Source: Hyaloscypha bicolor E (lineage: Eukaryota; Ascomycota; Leotiomycetes; Helotiales; Hyaloscyphaceae). Taken from it: a stretch of DNA of 64,000 nt. A program made the position numbers and the translations under genes. This document shows, piece after piece, positions 20,508-33,762 of this stretch. A model generated the notes under the pieces. It was given only the letters and a program-made list of their open reading frames with translations. It was not told the origin of the DNA and made no database searches. Every line of letters starts with the position of its first letter. The stretch's first letter is position 1. The stretch lies in assembly GCF_002865645.1 (NCBI RefSeq), contig NW_020194589.1:604812-668811 (forward strand), in the 5' to 3' direction.

Positions 20508-22535
20508 CCGTTTAGCTACCGCCAGGTGCGCCCAAACCGGAAGCGGAAAAACCATTATTCCAAAGGAATACTAAAACCTGAATCTGTATTTACATATAAA
20601 CAAATCAATTAAATCATTAATTACACCACAACCACGATGCCAGAAGACACTATATTCGATTCTACCGATAAAGGAACCCTTCGGCCGAACAAAGATCCAA
20701 TATGCAAGCAAGGGGCTACGTTTAAGCCTATATAATTGCCTAATTGGGATTGGGAAATCACCTTGCCAGAGAACACCTCTCCCGATAATCCTATTATATT
20801 ATTTACTATATATTATATACCTGAAATCATTAATTTAATAATTAAGAAGACAAATCAGTATCTGCGAGAACCTCAAGACAATTCCTGCCTTTATATACGA
20901 GCAAATGACTAGTACCCTACCTGCTCTAGAGAGATTTATCTCTACTTAGCCATTTGCATATATATGACCTTATATATATATAACGAGATCTCCGATTACT
21001 GGAATACGAAGAACTTTACCCCTAATTACCCGATTACAAGCTATATAAGCAGGAACCGCTTCCAGGAATTACATATGCGTATGAGAATATTTGGAGAGAA
21101 TATTAAAGGACCATATGTAAAAGTAAGTAAAATTAACAGTTTCTTACCTTAATATCGGCTAATATATAGTACTTTAGGTCGAGCCCTTAAGTTTACACAT
21201 TCAGGAGATTAATTTGGGTATTTGGAAGCCGGGACGGGACTTGGCAATTAATGAGATAATCGTACGATTTGAAGGTCGATCTAAAGAAATAACCACTGTT
21301 CCAAATAAGCCCACACCTACAGGATATAAGGTCTGGGGGGCAGCCCAGAGGGGGTTCTTACTCGTATGGAACTGGCATATTCCTGGTCAAAAAAATGGCC
21401 CTATAGGAGTACGTACTCTACGAGCGCTTGGTGGGACAATTAAGGCTGGAAACGGAGGAAACAAGACACAAGCAGTAGTCCTGCACTTGATTCAAAGGTT
21501 ACCTGAGCCTCCTAAGGGCTCTGGCTATCACGTATACCTTAATAATCTCTTTATTTCTACTCGTTTTGTCCAATATGCTCGCTCCCAAGGAGTCGCGATT
21601 ACTGGGACTTGCAGGACAAATAGTAGGGTTATTCAGGAGCTTCTTAACCTTCAGAAATCGGATAGAAAGGACGTAATCCCCTGGGAAGAGACCTATTCTA
21701 GGTATACGTCTAATAGAGAAGTATATCACGTTAGATAGAAAGATCAGGCGTTTATTTTAATAATGTCTTCCTTTATATCAGGTAACGAGCGTGTTTTATG
21801 GCTAAGGAAGAGGCCTAAGGAGACTTCTTCTAAAGCAAAAACTGCACGAGTACCCTTTGGTAGCCAGGCTATAAAGGTGCTTTCAATTCCTGCAATTGCG
21901 GACGGATATAATTATTATATGGGAGCTATGGACGAGTTTGATTACTTGACTGCTTAGAACGCTGGTTTACGGCACGTGAGACAAGGGGGGCACTAAGCAC
22001 TTGAGCACTAGCTACTTCGTACGGTTCTAATTAATTACTATTTACTTACTTTATATAGCGATATTCCAGAGCCTAGGCAAGTAAGCTTTAGGAGCTAGCA
22101 AGACTTTAGAAGGCAGTTAATTAGTGCTCTAGTAGCTAAATCCAGGGCTAGTAAAGTCTGTCCAAAGAGAAGGATATCGCATATTAGCCAGGGAGCAGGT
22201 AATGTGCCCCCTAGGAAGCATAAGCTAGTAAAGCTTAGTAAAAAAAGGGAGGTGTGTTTGCTATTAGGGGCTCCGGTTTATAGATCGGCCTAAAAAGCGA
22301 GTTACACTAGCTCAAATCGCATTAAATCAAGGCAGGGAAAGCACAAGACATAATTCTATATATGAGTATAAGTAATATAATATATATCTATATAAAGATC
22401 GTGATTATTTTAATATATTTCATAGATCAAGATAGAATTAATACTTTTAATAGTGGAATCCAGCCCTTTAATTAGCCAGAATTAAGCGAAAACTAGTGTG
22501 CACGGACCAGGGCGCACCTGGCGGCAGCTGAATGA
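20508..22535 (+). mobile_element. piggyBac-type DNA transposon nested in Copia integrase
   Basis: About 2.03 kb of clearly higher GC than its surroundings. The ends share CCGCCAGGTGCGCCC (20519-20533; complement at 22510-22524), with similarity extending outward about 10 bases through AGCT. Copia copy II has the uninterrupted target at about 57,340-57,350, which places the boundaries within a few bases. No TTAA duplication is visible. Either the target has mutated or this lineage differs. Confidence 0.82.
20637..22435 (+). pseudogene. piggyBac-like transposase (DDE_Tnp_1_7 type), inactivated
   Basis: Exon 1 is 20637-21122 (start MPEDTIFDSTDKG), the intron 21123-21177 (GTAAGT...TAG, 55 bp), and exon 2 from 21178, in phase. 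Exon 2 shows the family block: GRSKEITTVPNKPTPTGYK, GPIGVRTLRALGG, NKTQAVVLHLIQRLPEP, ITGTCRTNSRV and RVPFGSQ. The two first catalytic Asp codons read AAT: 21250-21252 (IN-EIIVRF) and 21541-21543 (YL-N-NLF). The later DEFD pair is kept. In-frame TAG at 21736 (expected Trp), 21955 and elsewhere, a 1-base slip in an A-run near 22,290, and a C-terminal tail (22361-22435) with Tyr where this family has Cys complete the damage. Every one of these substitutions is TpG to TpA or CpA to TpA, the RIP signature. Confidence 0.85.
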
Positions 22536-25500
22536 ATAGGAATAATCTTGACCTTAGTTCCTATAGTATTTGTAAGCTAAGTAAACTTCTTACTAGTAAA
22601 CTGCTTTCCGATATCTGCTATAATCTAATTAGAAGGGCCTAAATAGTTATTAATCTAGTACTACTTAAGTATATTCCAGGTATATATTATACTAATATTC
22701 TAAAGCCATTAGTCGGCTTAATATTAAGTGCCTTTATTAATAATATAAAGTATAGGCTTACCGGAAATATAGAAAATATTAATAATAATAAAGTAATTAA
22801 AACTAATATTATCTCTTAGGTTAAACTTGAATTATCTAGGTAATTGGCCGTATTTCTAGTATTACTTATAGTACTTTATAAGATACTTAAGGGCTTTTAT
22901 ATTAATATTATAGCCTGCTTATTCTAGTATATTTCGGAGCTTACTAATAAATAAATAACTAAAATAATAGTATAAATATTATAATTCGATCTCTATAAGA
23001 AAGCAGAGATTATAAGTAAAGAATTCGGAAATAAAGCCTTATAATATAGTATTCTAAAGCAGGAAAGAATATCCAAAATATTATATTATAGGTATGTATT
23101 TTCTAGTAAAAGTAATAAGATAATTAGTAAGATTATTAAAGTAGATTTCTAGCTTGTTTATATTAGCCAAGCTAAGTAAAAATAAAGTTTTTAAAAATAT
23201 AATATGGAATTATATTTACCTAATTAGTATACTTACTATTATAGATTTAATAAAAAATATAGATCTAATACTAAACTAAATATTAACTTGACTTTTAGTA
23301 GTTTTATTAAATTCGATACTATTATTAGTTTACTAGAGAGCTTAGAATTAGTTAGAACTAGTAGTTAAGTATCTAGAGGCTCTGGTATTAATTATAATTT
23401 CGTAAAAGTAGTAAGTATTATATCTTAATATATTATTAATTATAAAAGTCTGAGTATCTTCTATTAAAAGTTTAATAGGCTTTAAGATATGGTTTTTGCC
23501 TATTATCTAATATATAAGGGAAAGAGAAATAAGATTATCTATAAAAGTATTAGCTATAGTTATTAGTAGAATAGGAGTAGCAGGAGTAGCTAAAAAGCTC
23601 TTAACTAAAGTAAAGTAGAAATCTAAGTAATATTTCTTTTCTTTATTTATTTCCGCTAATAAAGCCTCAAAAGCATTATTTACTAGTTTGTTCTTACTAT
23701 TCTTATTACCTTCTTTGCCTTTGGCTTTAGTAATATACTATATATAAGTATTACTAAAGCATTTATTAAAGTTATAGGTATTTCGGGATCTGAACTAATA
23801 AATATTTCTATTTCTAAATCAAGCCTTCTTAGCCTCTTATTTCTCTAATATATGCTTTTATAAGTAGTATTTGGGTTTCTTATATATAAAATATAACTTT
23901 GGGATATAATTATTATAATTATAAGGCTTAAAGTAGTTATTACAGGTTCCGAAGTTATAGCTAGGTTTATATTAATAATTTCCGGAGGAATAATAGCTTA
24001 AAGAGTTCTAAGAATAGTATTATTAATTAGTAAAGAAGATTTCGGGATTAGTTTATTATTTATTCTCATATATAGTAATAGATAACTAAAGCTTATTAAT
24101 AAGCTAGCCGAGATTTGCAGGAAGGTCTGAGATTATATATTTATATATCCGGAAGCCTTAGTAAGAAGTAATAATCTTATTATAGAGGAATTCGGTATTT
24201 TATAAGTTAGGTATAAGACTATATTATAATTAATATAGTTTATTAATTAGTAGTTAAATAATCTCAAATATTGTTTTTTCCGGAAATTTAGCTATTATAG
24301 AAACTAATATAGTAGTATTTTACTTATCTAAATTTTGATATTCGAATCCAGGGCCTTTAAAAAAGCTATAAATATTAATATAAGCCTCTTTATATATATA
24401 TTAAGAGAGCTAGTTATTATAGAAATAATCTTGAGCTAGTTCTTTTAATATAGTAGGAAAAGCTCGTATTAGTACCTCTTATAAAAGCTTTATATATTAA
24501 TAAATATTAAGGAAAATAGTAAGTTTATAATTAAAATTACTATTGGATTTATTATATTTTTACTCTTTAGTATAGATCTTAGTAACTTCCCTAATAAGTT
24601 TTATAATTAAAGGAAATTAGGGGTTATTCGGATATAATTATAGTAGTAATAGTAATAAAAGTATACTATTTATTTCTAGAGCTTCTATACTAGTATATAA
24701 ATCTAGTAGAGATATAGGATATAATAATAAAGGAAGTAGTAAAAGAGGTAATAGTAATATAAGAATATTAAAGATAATAGGTTCTAGATACTTATTCTTT
24801 ATAAAAGTAATAAAGCCTAATAGGATTAGTTCCTTAATAAAATCTAGTCTAGCTACTAATATATCCTTATTTAATTATATATACTATTTATTCTCTTTTA
24901 TAATAGTATATAAAGTATTTATAATAATATTAGTACTATTATTCTATTATATAAATATACTATTATACTAAAGAGTCTTATATAAATATAGTATTTCCGG
25001 GAGTTCGAATTTATTAAAGTTTCCTTAATAAGTAAAGTTCTTAAAATTATATCTAAATAGCTCCTAAAGATTATTATTAACTATTTTATAGAAAATATAT
25101 TAAAATAGCTTAGTATCTAAGAACTTAGTTATCTTATCTGCTTTAGTAAAGTTTAGGTTAATCTCATATCTCTATTTTCTTACTAATTTCTTAAAATTAT
25201 TATTATTTATAGAATAATTAAATTAGATAAATCTAATAAAAGAATTATCTACTATAGTATATTCTACTATTATATATTCTATAGGCTTATATCTAGTTTA
25301 AAGTATAGTAGTTTATAAGGAGAATAGGTTTATAAGAAGAAGGGTAGTTTATAAGATAAGTAATTCGTAATAGGTATTATATTTGAGATAAAAATTTCGT
25401 CTATAATAAGAAATTTAGGAAGTGAAATTTAAGAAGTAAAATATCGAGATTCCGGGAGAACTTAATAGTTCTAAAGCTTAAGAGCCCTAGGGATTTAAAA

Positions 25501-25863
25501 GAAGGTAGTTTTTAAGAGAGTTTTATAGGAGTTAAATAGAAATAGAATAAAATAGTTAAATAACTAACTATTTTAATACTTAGTAAGATTAAGTACTCTT
25601 CTTACTTATATAACCGAATTATAGGTAATAAAACTAATAGATATTTCTCTCTTTAATATAATATAATTGGGCCTTAGTAAAATCAAGTATCTTTCCTGTC
25701 TATATAACCAAATTATAGGTAATAGGATTAATAGTTATTTTCTCTTTAACTAGAATAATAACTTTATTCCTAAGTAATTAAATCTTAGGCAAATATAGCT
25801 TAATTCTTTCTAATCTATAAGTACTAAACAGGTCTTATTCTAATCTAAATATAAACTAATTAG

Positions 25864-26160
25864 TATTAGTTTATTAGTAATATATGGCACTATTATATAA
25901 ATATAGAAGTGCTATTTATATAAGGTTAGTAAAGTTATTATTTAGAAATAGGAATTATAGTATTATAGTATTAATATGTAATCCCTAAATCTATTAAGCC
26001 TAAAGAAATCTAGTCTACTAGTCGAGTTACTAATAAAATGCGAGGTTATATAACTATATCCCGTATCCTATATCCCATTACTTATATCCTATTACTTATG
26101 TCCCGTATCCCGTATCCCGTGACTATACACGTGACTCTCAAAGAAATAGCTATACTAATA
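25864..26160 (-). repeat. Copia copy I, 5' LTR
   Basis: 297 bp, same length as the 3' LTR. The flank CTATT at 26161-26165 matches the left flank at 16774-16778. It keeps the CCCGTAT heptamers at about 26,100-26,120. An apparent frame at 26038-26235 crosses the element boundary and is accidental. Confidence 0.88.
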
Positions 26161-26165
26161 CTATT

Positions 26166-28999
26166 AATTAAAAATATATATTTAGTTATAATATTAATAA
26201 CTAGACCGGTTAATATTATTTATAGAAAGCTTTAATAATAGTTCTATAAATATAAAATAATTCTATATTCTATATTATTAATATAATATTAAGAAAGTAT
26301 AATAGATTTATAAAAGAGATAGCTATATTATAAAAGAATATATTACTTTTCCTATATCCGAACTTTTAAAATTACTATTAGCTTTTACTATTATTAGAAT
26401 TACTTTCTTAAGAATATTCGGTATTTGAATTAGGGCTAGTAATATCTTAATTAACTAGTTAGCCAGAAAGTATATTATATTATAATTAAGAAACTATAAA
26501 GCTTAGTATTTACTAATAATTCTTTATAATATTAAACTAGTATAAAGTTACAAACGAGATTATTATATCTTTTATTTCTATAACTTCCTCGACTTCTATA
26601 GACTCTAAAGCTAGCTTTTTTATAATAGGAGTTATAATTATAATAATAGACGAGTATTCTAATTTATTAGCTAGTATTTTATATTATTTTAGTTTCTAGC
26701 TATTTCTAATTAAGAATAGAATTCTTATATTATATTCTAAGAAATATATTTTACCTATAGGTACTTTCTGGTATATTACCTATATAGCTATTATTAGTTA
26801 TACTAAAAATATTAAAATTAATATTACTTTTCCGGAAGTTACTTTTTATTTATTATATAAAATAAAAGAAGAATAATATATTTTCTACTTCTTTCTATAA
26901 TATTTAATATAGCTTATACTTAATTTTAGCCTTTTTTTCTAGAACTTGCTTCTATAATACTTCTAGTAACTTTACTATATTAATTCGGATATACTAAATC
27001 TATTACTTTTTTATTAAAATCTCTTATTCTTCTTTTAAATCTTTCCAAATCCCGGATAAAAGAATATAGAAGCTAATATAGCTATATTAACTTAATATTA
27101 CAAGCTATCGGAATTAATTTATTTAGTAATATAGCTATATTCGAGAGTTAAAAGCCTGAATTTAGCCTTAATTTTAGTATAGATAGAACTTTCTAATAAG
27201 GTAATTATAAGAAGTAATTTCAAGATAAATTTTTATTTACTAGTTTATAAGTCTATTTATTAGATCCTTAAGCCTATAATAAGACTATAACTAGATATAG
27301 GAAAGTAATTTATACTAGAGGAAGGCAGGAATAATAGTTATAGCACTTTTCTCTATAGTTTTAGAAGGAGTATAATAGCTTAATAAGCTATTTCAACTAT
27401 ATAGACTCTTCTAATTTCGTTTCTATTAAAAACGTCTAGTCTATTCTAAAGGCATAATATTATAAAATGCTTTATTGAGATAAGAAAACAATTAAGGAAC
27501 TAGTACTAGAGAAATGAAATAAGGTATTTCAAGATTTTATTAATAAGCTTATAAAGACTATTTCAGATAGATACTAAGACTATATAAATAGCTATAGTTA
27601 AATAATAGCCTAGTAATTAATTCGGATTACTTTTATATATATTATAACTACCGGAGGCATATAAATAGTTAAGTAGTAAATACTCGAGGGAATATAGAAG
27701 TGAAATAAAAGCCTGAAATAAGTAAATTAAAAAACTTTAATTTTATAATTAATTCCGTATTAAAATAATTAAATTAAGTAAGAATATCTAATTTCATTTA
27801 ATGAAATATTAGAGATCTATTATTTCCTTATATTAAATAATTCTATAACTATTATTATTATAACAAGATATTAAATTTTCATATTTAAAAACCCGCTTGC
27901 TATATATCTCGATATCCCATTAATGCCTGTACCTATAGAACCTGTAAATATTATAAGATTTCAAAAATATATAATTCAAATTCCCTAAACCCGCTCTTTT
28001 ATTATTATTAAATATATCTAAATAAATTATTAAAAGATAGTCTATACTTTAAGAACTCATATATCTAGATAATATAGGAGCTGGGATTTCGAAAGCAATA
28101 TTAAAAGCTTGAAATATCTGTATTATTAACCTTATTACTATTATAATTAACTAGCTTTACTATAAATATAGTAAATCGGAAAACAGGAAGCTATTAAGTT
28201 AGTATAATTATAGTTCTATAGTAACTACTAGTTCTAGAAATTTAATAGAATAGTTCTCAGACCTATTATAGTTATATTAATCTTTATTTTTTAAAGTAAT
28301 TCTATTATAAGTTATTATTATAGGCAATTTAGAAAATAAATATATTTAATAGAACTATTAAGAGTAATATTTGAAAGAGTATTAGGTTATTCTTATTAGC
28401 AGGCTAGAAGAGTAAAGTTATTTGTATTATTATTAGATATTATAGTAGTATTAATAATAGATAAAAGTAATAAGTTTAAATATTAAGAATAAATAGCGAA
28501 TCTAGATTAAACTATAAGTTATAGTAATATAATACAAGTTCCGGATAGTAAAATAGAGAGTAAAACAAATAATAGAATAGCCGAGCTATTTAAAAGATTT
28601 GTATATAATTAGCTTATACTAGGCTATACTATATAAGTAAGTAATATTAGCCGACTTCTTTTCTTTTATAATAGCCCCTCCGATTCCTCCCGTTTTTGCT
28701 ATTAAAGAATTCGTTAGATATAAGATCTATAAAACCTATTAGGTAGTAATTTTGAGCCCGAGAGGTTATAGTTAGTAAAAATTTATTCTAAACCTATATT
28801 TATATATGGCTATATATCTCGTACTCTATTTAATTTGGTCTTAATTATAGTTGCAGTTCTAAAAGTTATAATCTTTTTAGATTCTCTATATTATTACAAA
28901 TCTGTTATTTGGGTACTCGTTAGTTATATATGCTTTTAATCTAAGAGAAAGAATATTAGTAGTATATATTAGTATTAAGCCCTCTTTGTTTAGTTAGTA
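26166..28999 (+). other. AT-rich relic; decayed frame at about 28,090-28,735
   Basis: No LTR or transposon end recognised. From about 28,090 a plus frame keeps protein-like stretches (for example EAIKLV, RVKLFVLLLDIIVVLI, IAELFKRFVYN), with interruptions almost only TAA and TAG, consistent with a RIP-killed gene or transposon. No family could be named; a tyrosine-recombinase-like origin was considered and not supported. Confidence 0.35.
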
Positions 29000-29700
29000 A
29001 AACCCACGGCCCGGTCCTGGATTATCTGGATACTAAGGATTACTTTATTAACGCGTATTTATTATTGGGATTAGAATTCCGGAGAGTTGTAATTATCTTA
29101 TTTATTCGCAAAAAACCAGTTTCGGGCTCCCTTTTCTATTAACGGCAATGCTAAACCGCAAAGAAATATTTCCCCTTATTTTGCCAAATTAAAGTTGCTA
29201 TAGGGCAAGCTCAATCCATTAGTGGTTTGGGAAAGAAGTAATAAAGCTTGTAAATTGCTATTGCAACTATCTCAACCCGACTTCTCTTAATTCCCTCTAT
29301 TACAATCCCGAACTAATTCCTTTCAATATCTTGTACATCATATATTACTAAGGCTGACAGGTATAATTATTTGGTTACCGGAAGTCGCCTCTACTCCCGC
29401 TAACCCAACTCAAACATGGACCAATTTGCATACAGCCAGATATCTTTTGGTTAAATACAACTTTTTTTTCTTCGTCCCAAGGTCAGTTAATAAGCTTGCC
29501 GCTTCTACTCAGGCACTAGTCACTCTCGGCTCACCCTCTCCTCGTCCAGCTCACCTGAGTAGTTTGAGCAACCTGAGCAACACCTGAACATTACCCACTT
29601 CTCACTTACGCATTTTATCTCTAATTGGCAGGATATAGACTAGGGACCTAATTATCTCATTTTTGTCAAGTCTTAACAATAATTCCCAGGAAGCCCAAAC
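29000..29700. other. Island of near-normal composition without a gene
   Basis: About 700 bp with clearly more G and C than the flanks and few RIP-like features, including GGGCAAGCTCAATCCATTAG and a stretch with three ACCTGAG-like words at about 29,550-29,590. No open frame longer than a few tens of codons, no tRNA or repeat partner inside the window. Confidence 0.45.
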
Positions 29701-32700
29701 AGGCTCTAAAAGATCCCGAACTGGACCCTTATAAAAATTAATTTATATTATACTTCTTATAATAAAGCAACTTAAAGAAATAGTCCTACTGCCATAAGGT
29801 AATAAGGCAGAAAATGGTTTGTTTATAGCAAATTTTAGGTCTTGGCTTGAACTTGACCTCTATTTTATAAAGGATCTATATAAGAGCAACTCTTAATAAT
29901 CCAGTTTCAATTATTAAGACTTTAGTAGTAATATTAAGAATAACTATTTCGATTAATAGCTGGATATCCAGAGTTGGCTATTAAGAATTATAGTAGCCTG
30001 AAGGCATTTGAAAGGTTTTATAGTAGCTAGAATTAAGGAAAGTATTTTACTAATAGGTTTTCAGGAATAAATATAATAGTAATAGTTGATTTGGGATATT
30101 TATTATAGAAAAATCTAATTATTAAAAGAGGGAAAGAGGCAAATAATAAGTAGTAAGAAATAAAGTATAGAATAGCAGCTATTATTTTGTTTTCGCATTT
30201 TTAATAAATTATAATAAATAATAGATTAAAAGGCTATAGAGCTAGAAAAGATATTATTTTATATTAATTTTATTTCTCTAGTAATATAAGACTTTATTTT
30301 TATTTTATTTAGAAAATATATTCTATTTATAGTAAAAAGTATTTAAACTTTCTTTTAAGCTAATAACTTCTAAAATAGAGAAGTTCTTAAAGTTTCGAGA
30401 TAAGTAGTTTAGAGCTTTTATATTAGAAAGATCTCCTTTTATAGTAGTCCGGGTTTATAGGAGCTTTCTATAGCCTTTTGATATATGGCTCCGATATTTC
30501 ATTATTTTATAATACCTCTATTTTATTTAAGAAGTAATATATTATAATATCTCTATATATTAAAAAAAATAAAAGATATTAAAGGGCCCTAATTCTAATT
30601 AATTATATTTATTATATTAAAGCTCTTGCGGCATTTTTAGAGAGAATTATAAATTCTAGAAAGCTATTTGTTTTAAAAAAGTTAATTTTTTTAAATCTAT
30701 TTATTTTTATTTATTTATATATAATTTTAAACCTATTATAGGTATATATTAATACTTTAAAAACTTGAAAGTATAAGATAATAAAATAGATAATAAGAGT
30801 TTAAAACTAAAAAATTAGATATAATAAGAATTCTTATTTAAAAATTTATTTATTTATAGGTATTATTTTTAAAATAGGAAATTTCAGGTTATACTTATTT
30901 TTAAATAGTAATTTTTTATAATATCTGAGAAAGTCTATATTTTATTAATTATAATATCCCAAATAAAATTAATAGAACTAAAAGAGCTTCTTTTATACTA
31001 GATAATTTATATTCTATTATATAACCAAATATTTTCTTTTCTAGGTTTATATAGATTTATTTATTTAATCTATTTTATTTAAAAATAATTAGAGAATTTC
31101 TCTCTATAATAAAATAGAGATTTATAACTAATAAAAATTATAAAAGTATTAAATATAGCTATAGGTATTTCTTAAAGAAATTTATATTATATTTTATTTA
31201 ATAGCCGCCGAATAATACTAGTTATAATAAAGAAAATATCTGCTTGATTTATAAGTTCTTATAAGATATAATAAAATAATATAAGATAATATTTGATTTT
31301 AGGATTATATTACTATATTATTAGTAATAGAGTTATAATAACTTTATTATTATTATTCGGCTTTAGTAGCCGATTAATATAATATTCGAACTAGATAAAT
31401 TTATAATAGTAAAAATATATTTAATTATTAGTAAAATAGAAAGTATATTAAGAAAGATATAATTCTTAAAAGCTTGAAATATTATTAATAATTAAAACTA
31501 ACCGGAAAGAACTTAAGTTTATTAAGAAATAATCTATATTTTATTTATTTATTATAGGCTAAGAACTTTAATATATAATTAAAGTTATTATATATAGCTA
31601 ATTTAATTCCAGGCTATATTTATTCAATATAGTTTATAATAAGATAATAACTATTATATATTTCTAGAAAGCTAGTATTTATATTATTTCCTAAAACTAT
31701 AATAATATATAAAGTAGTTCTTTTATAAATAAGATTTAGTATTTTAATACTATTTTATATAAAATAGAATATATTAATCTAAGGAAACCGTTTATCTAAT
31801 ATAATAATAATATTAATTATATTCTAAATAGTTTTTAATAAAAGGTTTTATATAGTTTAAAAAATATTCTATTTTATTAATATAAGCCGAATATTATTAA
31901 TATCTTTTTAGATATAATTAAAAGATATATATTTATAAGGCTTCTAAAGCCCTATAAAGTATTTTTTAATAATATTAATAAGCTATAAAACTTCGAGCCC
32001 AGAAAGAAAAAGAAAAAAAAAACCCCTATTTGAAATTATATATTTTTTTATTATTGTTTTTATAAGCTAATATCTAGCTATAAGCCCTGCTTATATCTAG
32101 TTATAAATTAGTAATAGAAATATATAAATAAAGTTTCTGTTTTTGAAAGCTAGATTTCTTTATAAAATAAATATTTATATTAAGTTTTAGCCTATTAAAT
32201 ACAAGTACTTCTTTTTTTAAACTCATTTATTATATTATAATCTCTTTATTTAATAATTATAAATAACTAGAATAATAAGCTAATAAAAAGAATAATTCAT
32301 TTTTCTTCTAATTTAATTAAGTATTTCCAAAAACTATTTAAAACCTCTAATATTCCCAAAAAAGAAGTTTTCTATATTAAATAATACTACTAAATATAAA
32401 TTAAATAATATTATTATAATAAGTATAAAATAATAAGTTATATTAAATAATATAATTTAAAGCTAGTAATATTAGGTCTATATAATAAAGGAATTATATA
32501 AGAATTCTTTAAATATAATAGAGAATTAGAAATTTATATAATAAGATATATATTATACTAATATATTACTATTTACTACCTTTAGTAAGCCTTATTAGAA
32601 TTCTTATAATATAATATATACTATATAGCTATAGTTTATATAAAAGGAATTATTTATTACTTATCTAAATTCTCTTTTTATTTATATTTACTTTACTAAT

Positions 32701-33758
32701 ATTTTCTTTATTTTTTAAAGTTTTTAGAAAATTCTAAAAAATTTCCAGATTATAAAAAATATTTAAAATATTATAAATATTATATTAATTTTTCGATTTT
32801 ATAGTATTAAGGTCTCTAAAATCCAAGTTAAATAGAAAGGAAATTTAAATAATTAATAAATAATACTTTCTATTATATATATATAAGGTTTTCTTTATCT
32901 AAAGTATTAAATTAAATTATTAATCTCTATATTAAAAGTATAATAAGCCTATAAGTAGTTTATAAAAAAAGAAATAGAGCCCTAAAAAAGAATCTAATTT
33001 CTAAATTACTAAATTTAAAAGCTATTTAAATAACTGGCTAGTTTCTAATACTTTACTAATTTAAAAATAGTAAAATTAGTTAAGAAATTATAACTAGGTA
33101 ATAGGAAATCTTAGAATAAATACTTAAATTTTACTTGATTTTAAAAAGTAAATTATATTTTCAAATTTAAACCTTTATTTATATAAGTATTATTTAATAA
33201 AGAAAATATAATAGAGAATTAATAGAGCTAGAATAAGCCTCTTTAAGAGCTAAATTAGCCTCTTATATATATTTAGGCTATTTAGGCAAAATTCAGGTAT
33301 TTTTACTTATAGTTTAGATTAAAATAATAGCTATTTATATCTAAATACTAATAAAGAACTAGTAAAAAAAATTGAGTCTAATTTATTTAATAGTATATTT
33401 CTATAAATAGCTATTTTGTAGATTACTAACTTTTAATATATTAATTTACTATTTATAAATCGATTTCTATTTTAATATAATATATTATATTTTAAAACTA
33501 ATATAGAAAAGATAGTATTTTAATTCCGGAATACTAATTATTAACTTTAGTTATTATAATTTATATATACTAATATATTCTATAATTTAGAAAAGTTCAT
33601 AAAATATTATATATATTTAATTAATCTATTTTTTAGTATTATCTATTTATATTTATTCTAATAAATATTAAGTATTATAGTATTAAATAAATTAATATAA
33701 TATATATATTTCTTTATATTAAATAGAAATAATAGTTATATATTCTAGGTAATTTTAA
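29701..33758. other. Strongly AT-rich, unidentified retroelement-like relic
   Basis: Very high A+T with decayed frames on both strands. If the 13-kb element at 33763-46843 was inserted into the chromodomain Gypsy relic, the upstream half of that relic should lie here, but I could not recognise its gag or protease. No firm domain call. Confidence 0.35.
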
Positions 33759-33762
33759 CTAG

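Larger units (their letters stand above)
18560..25300 (-). pseudogene. Copia gag-pol polyprotein relic (copy I)
   Basis: Read on minus: gag at about 25,280-23,900, with the same frame as copy III. Next, 23,400-22,600 carries protease, GAG-pre-integrase (LRYLYRRFG-like) and integrase start (YSIIVDI-like). The piggyBac element then interrupts. The integrase end (LQIAFKAINNSIGP) follows from about 20,500, then reverse transcriptase at about 19,750-19,000 (FINKIKNKG; AYIQLIILLNYNFYI region; IGLQTNNTLF) and RNase H at about 18,750-18,570 (SSQIGYILVL, KRVTRSILASELYNMAYGF). The polymerase Asp pair in LQT-D-D of this fungal Copia clade is Asn-Asn here. Most stops are TAA or TAG. Domain placement rests on reading the decayed frame, so limits are approximate. 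Confidence 0.75.
16779..26160 (-). mobile_element. Copia-type LTR retrotransposon, copy I, with two insertions
   Basis: LTRs at 16779-17075 and 25864-26160 (both 297 bp) are flanked by a perfect duplication CTATT (16774-16778 and 26161-26165), so the element is complete. Coding sense is minus, with the 5' LTR at the high coordinates. Removing the piggyBac insertion (20508-22535) and the ~1 kb insertion (about 17551-18560) leaves about 6.3 kb, close to copy II (53245-60893) without its own insertion. All frames are ruined by RIP-type changes. Confidence 0.88.

Noticed and set aside
20394..20612. Open frame of 72 codons
   Set aside because: It crosses the left terminal repeat of the piggyBac element from Copia sequence into the transposon, so it is accidental.
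26038..26235. Open frame over the heptamer array
   Set aside because: It spans the Copia LTR end into the flank and translates tandem repeats.
26166..33758. A Starship-type giant element with a tyrosine-recombinase captain
   Set aside because: I looked for the captain (DUF3435) motifs in the decayed frames and could not support them; no cargo genes are present.
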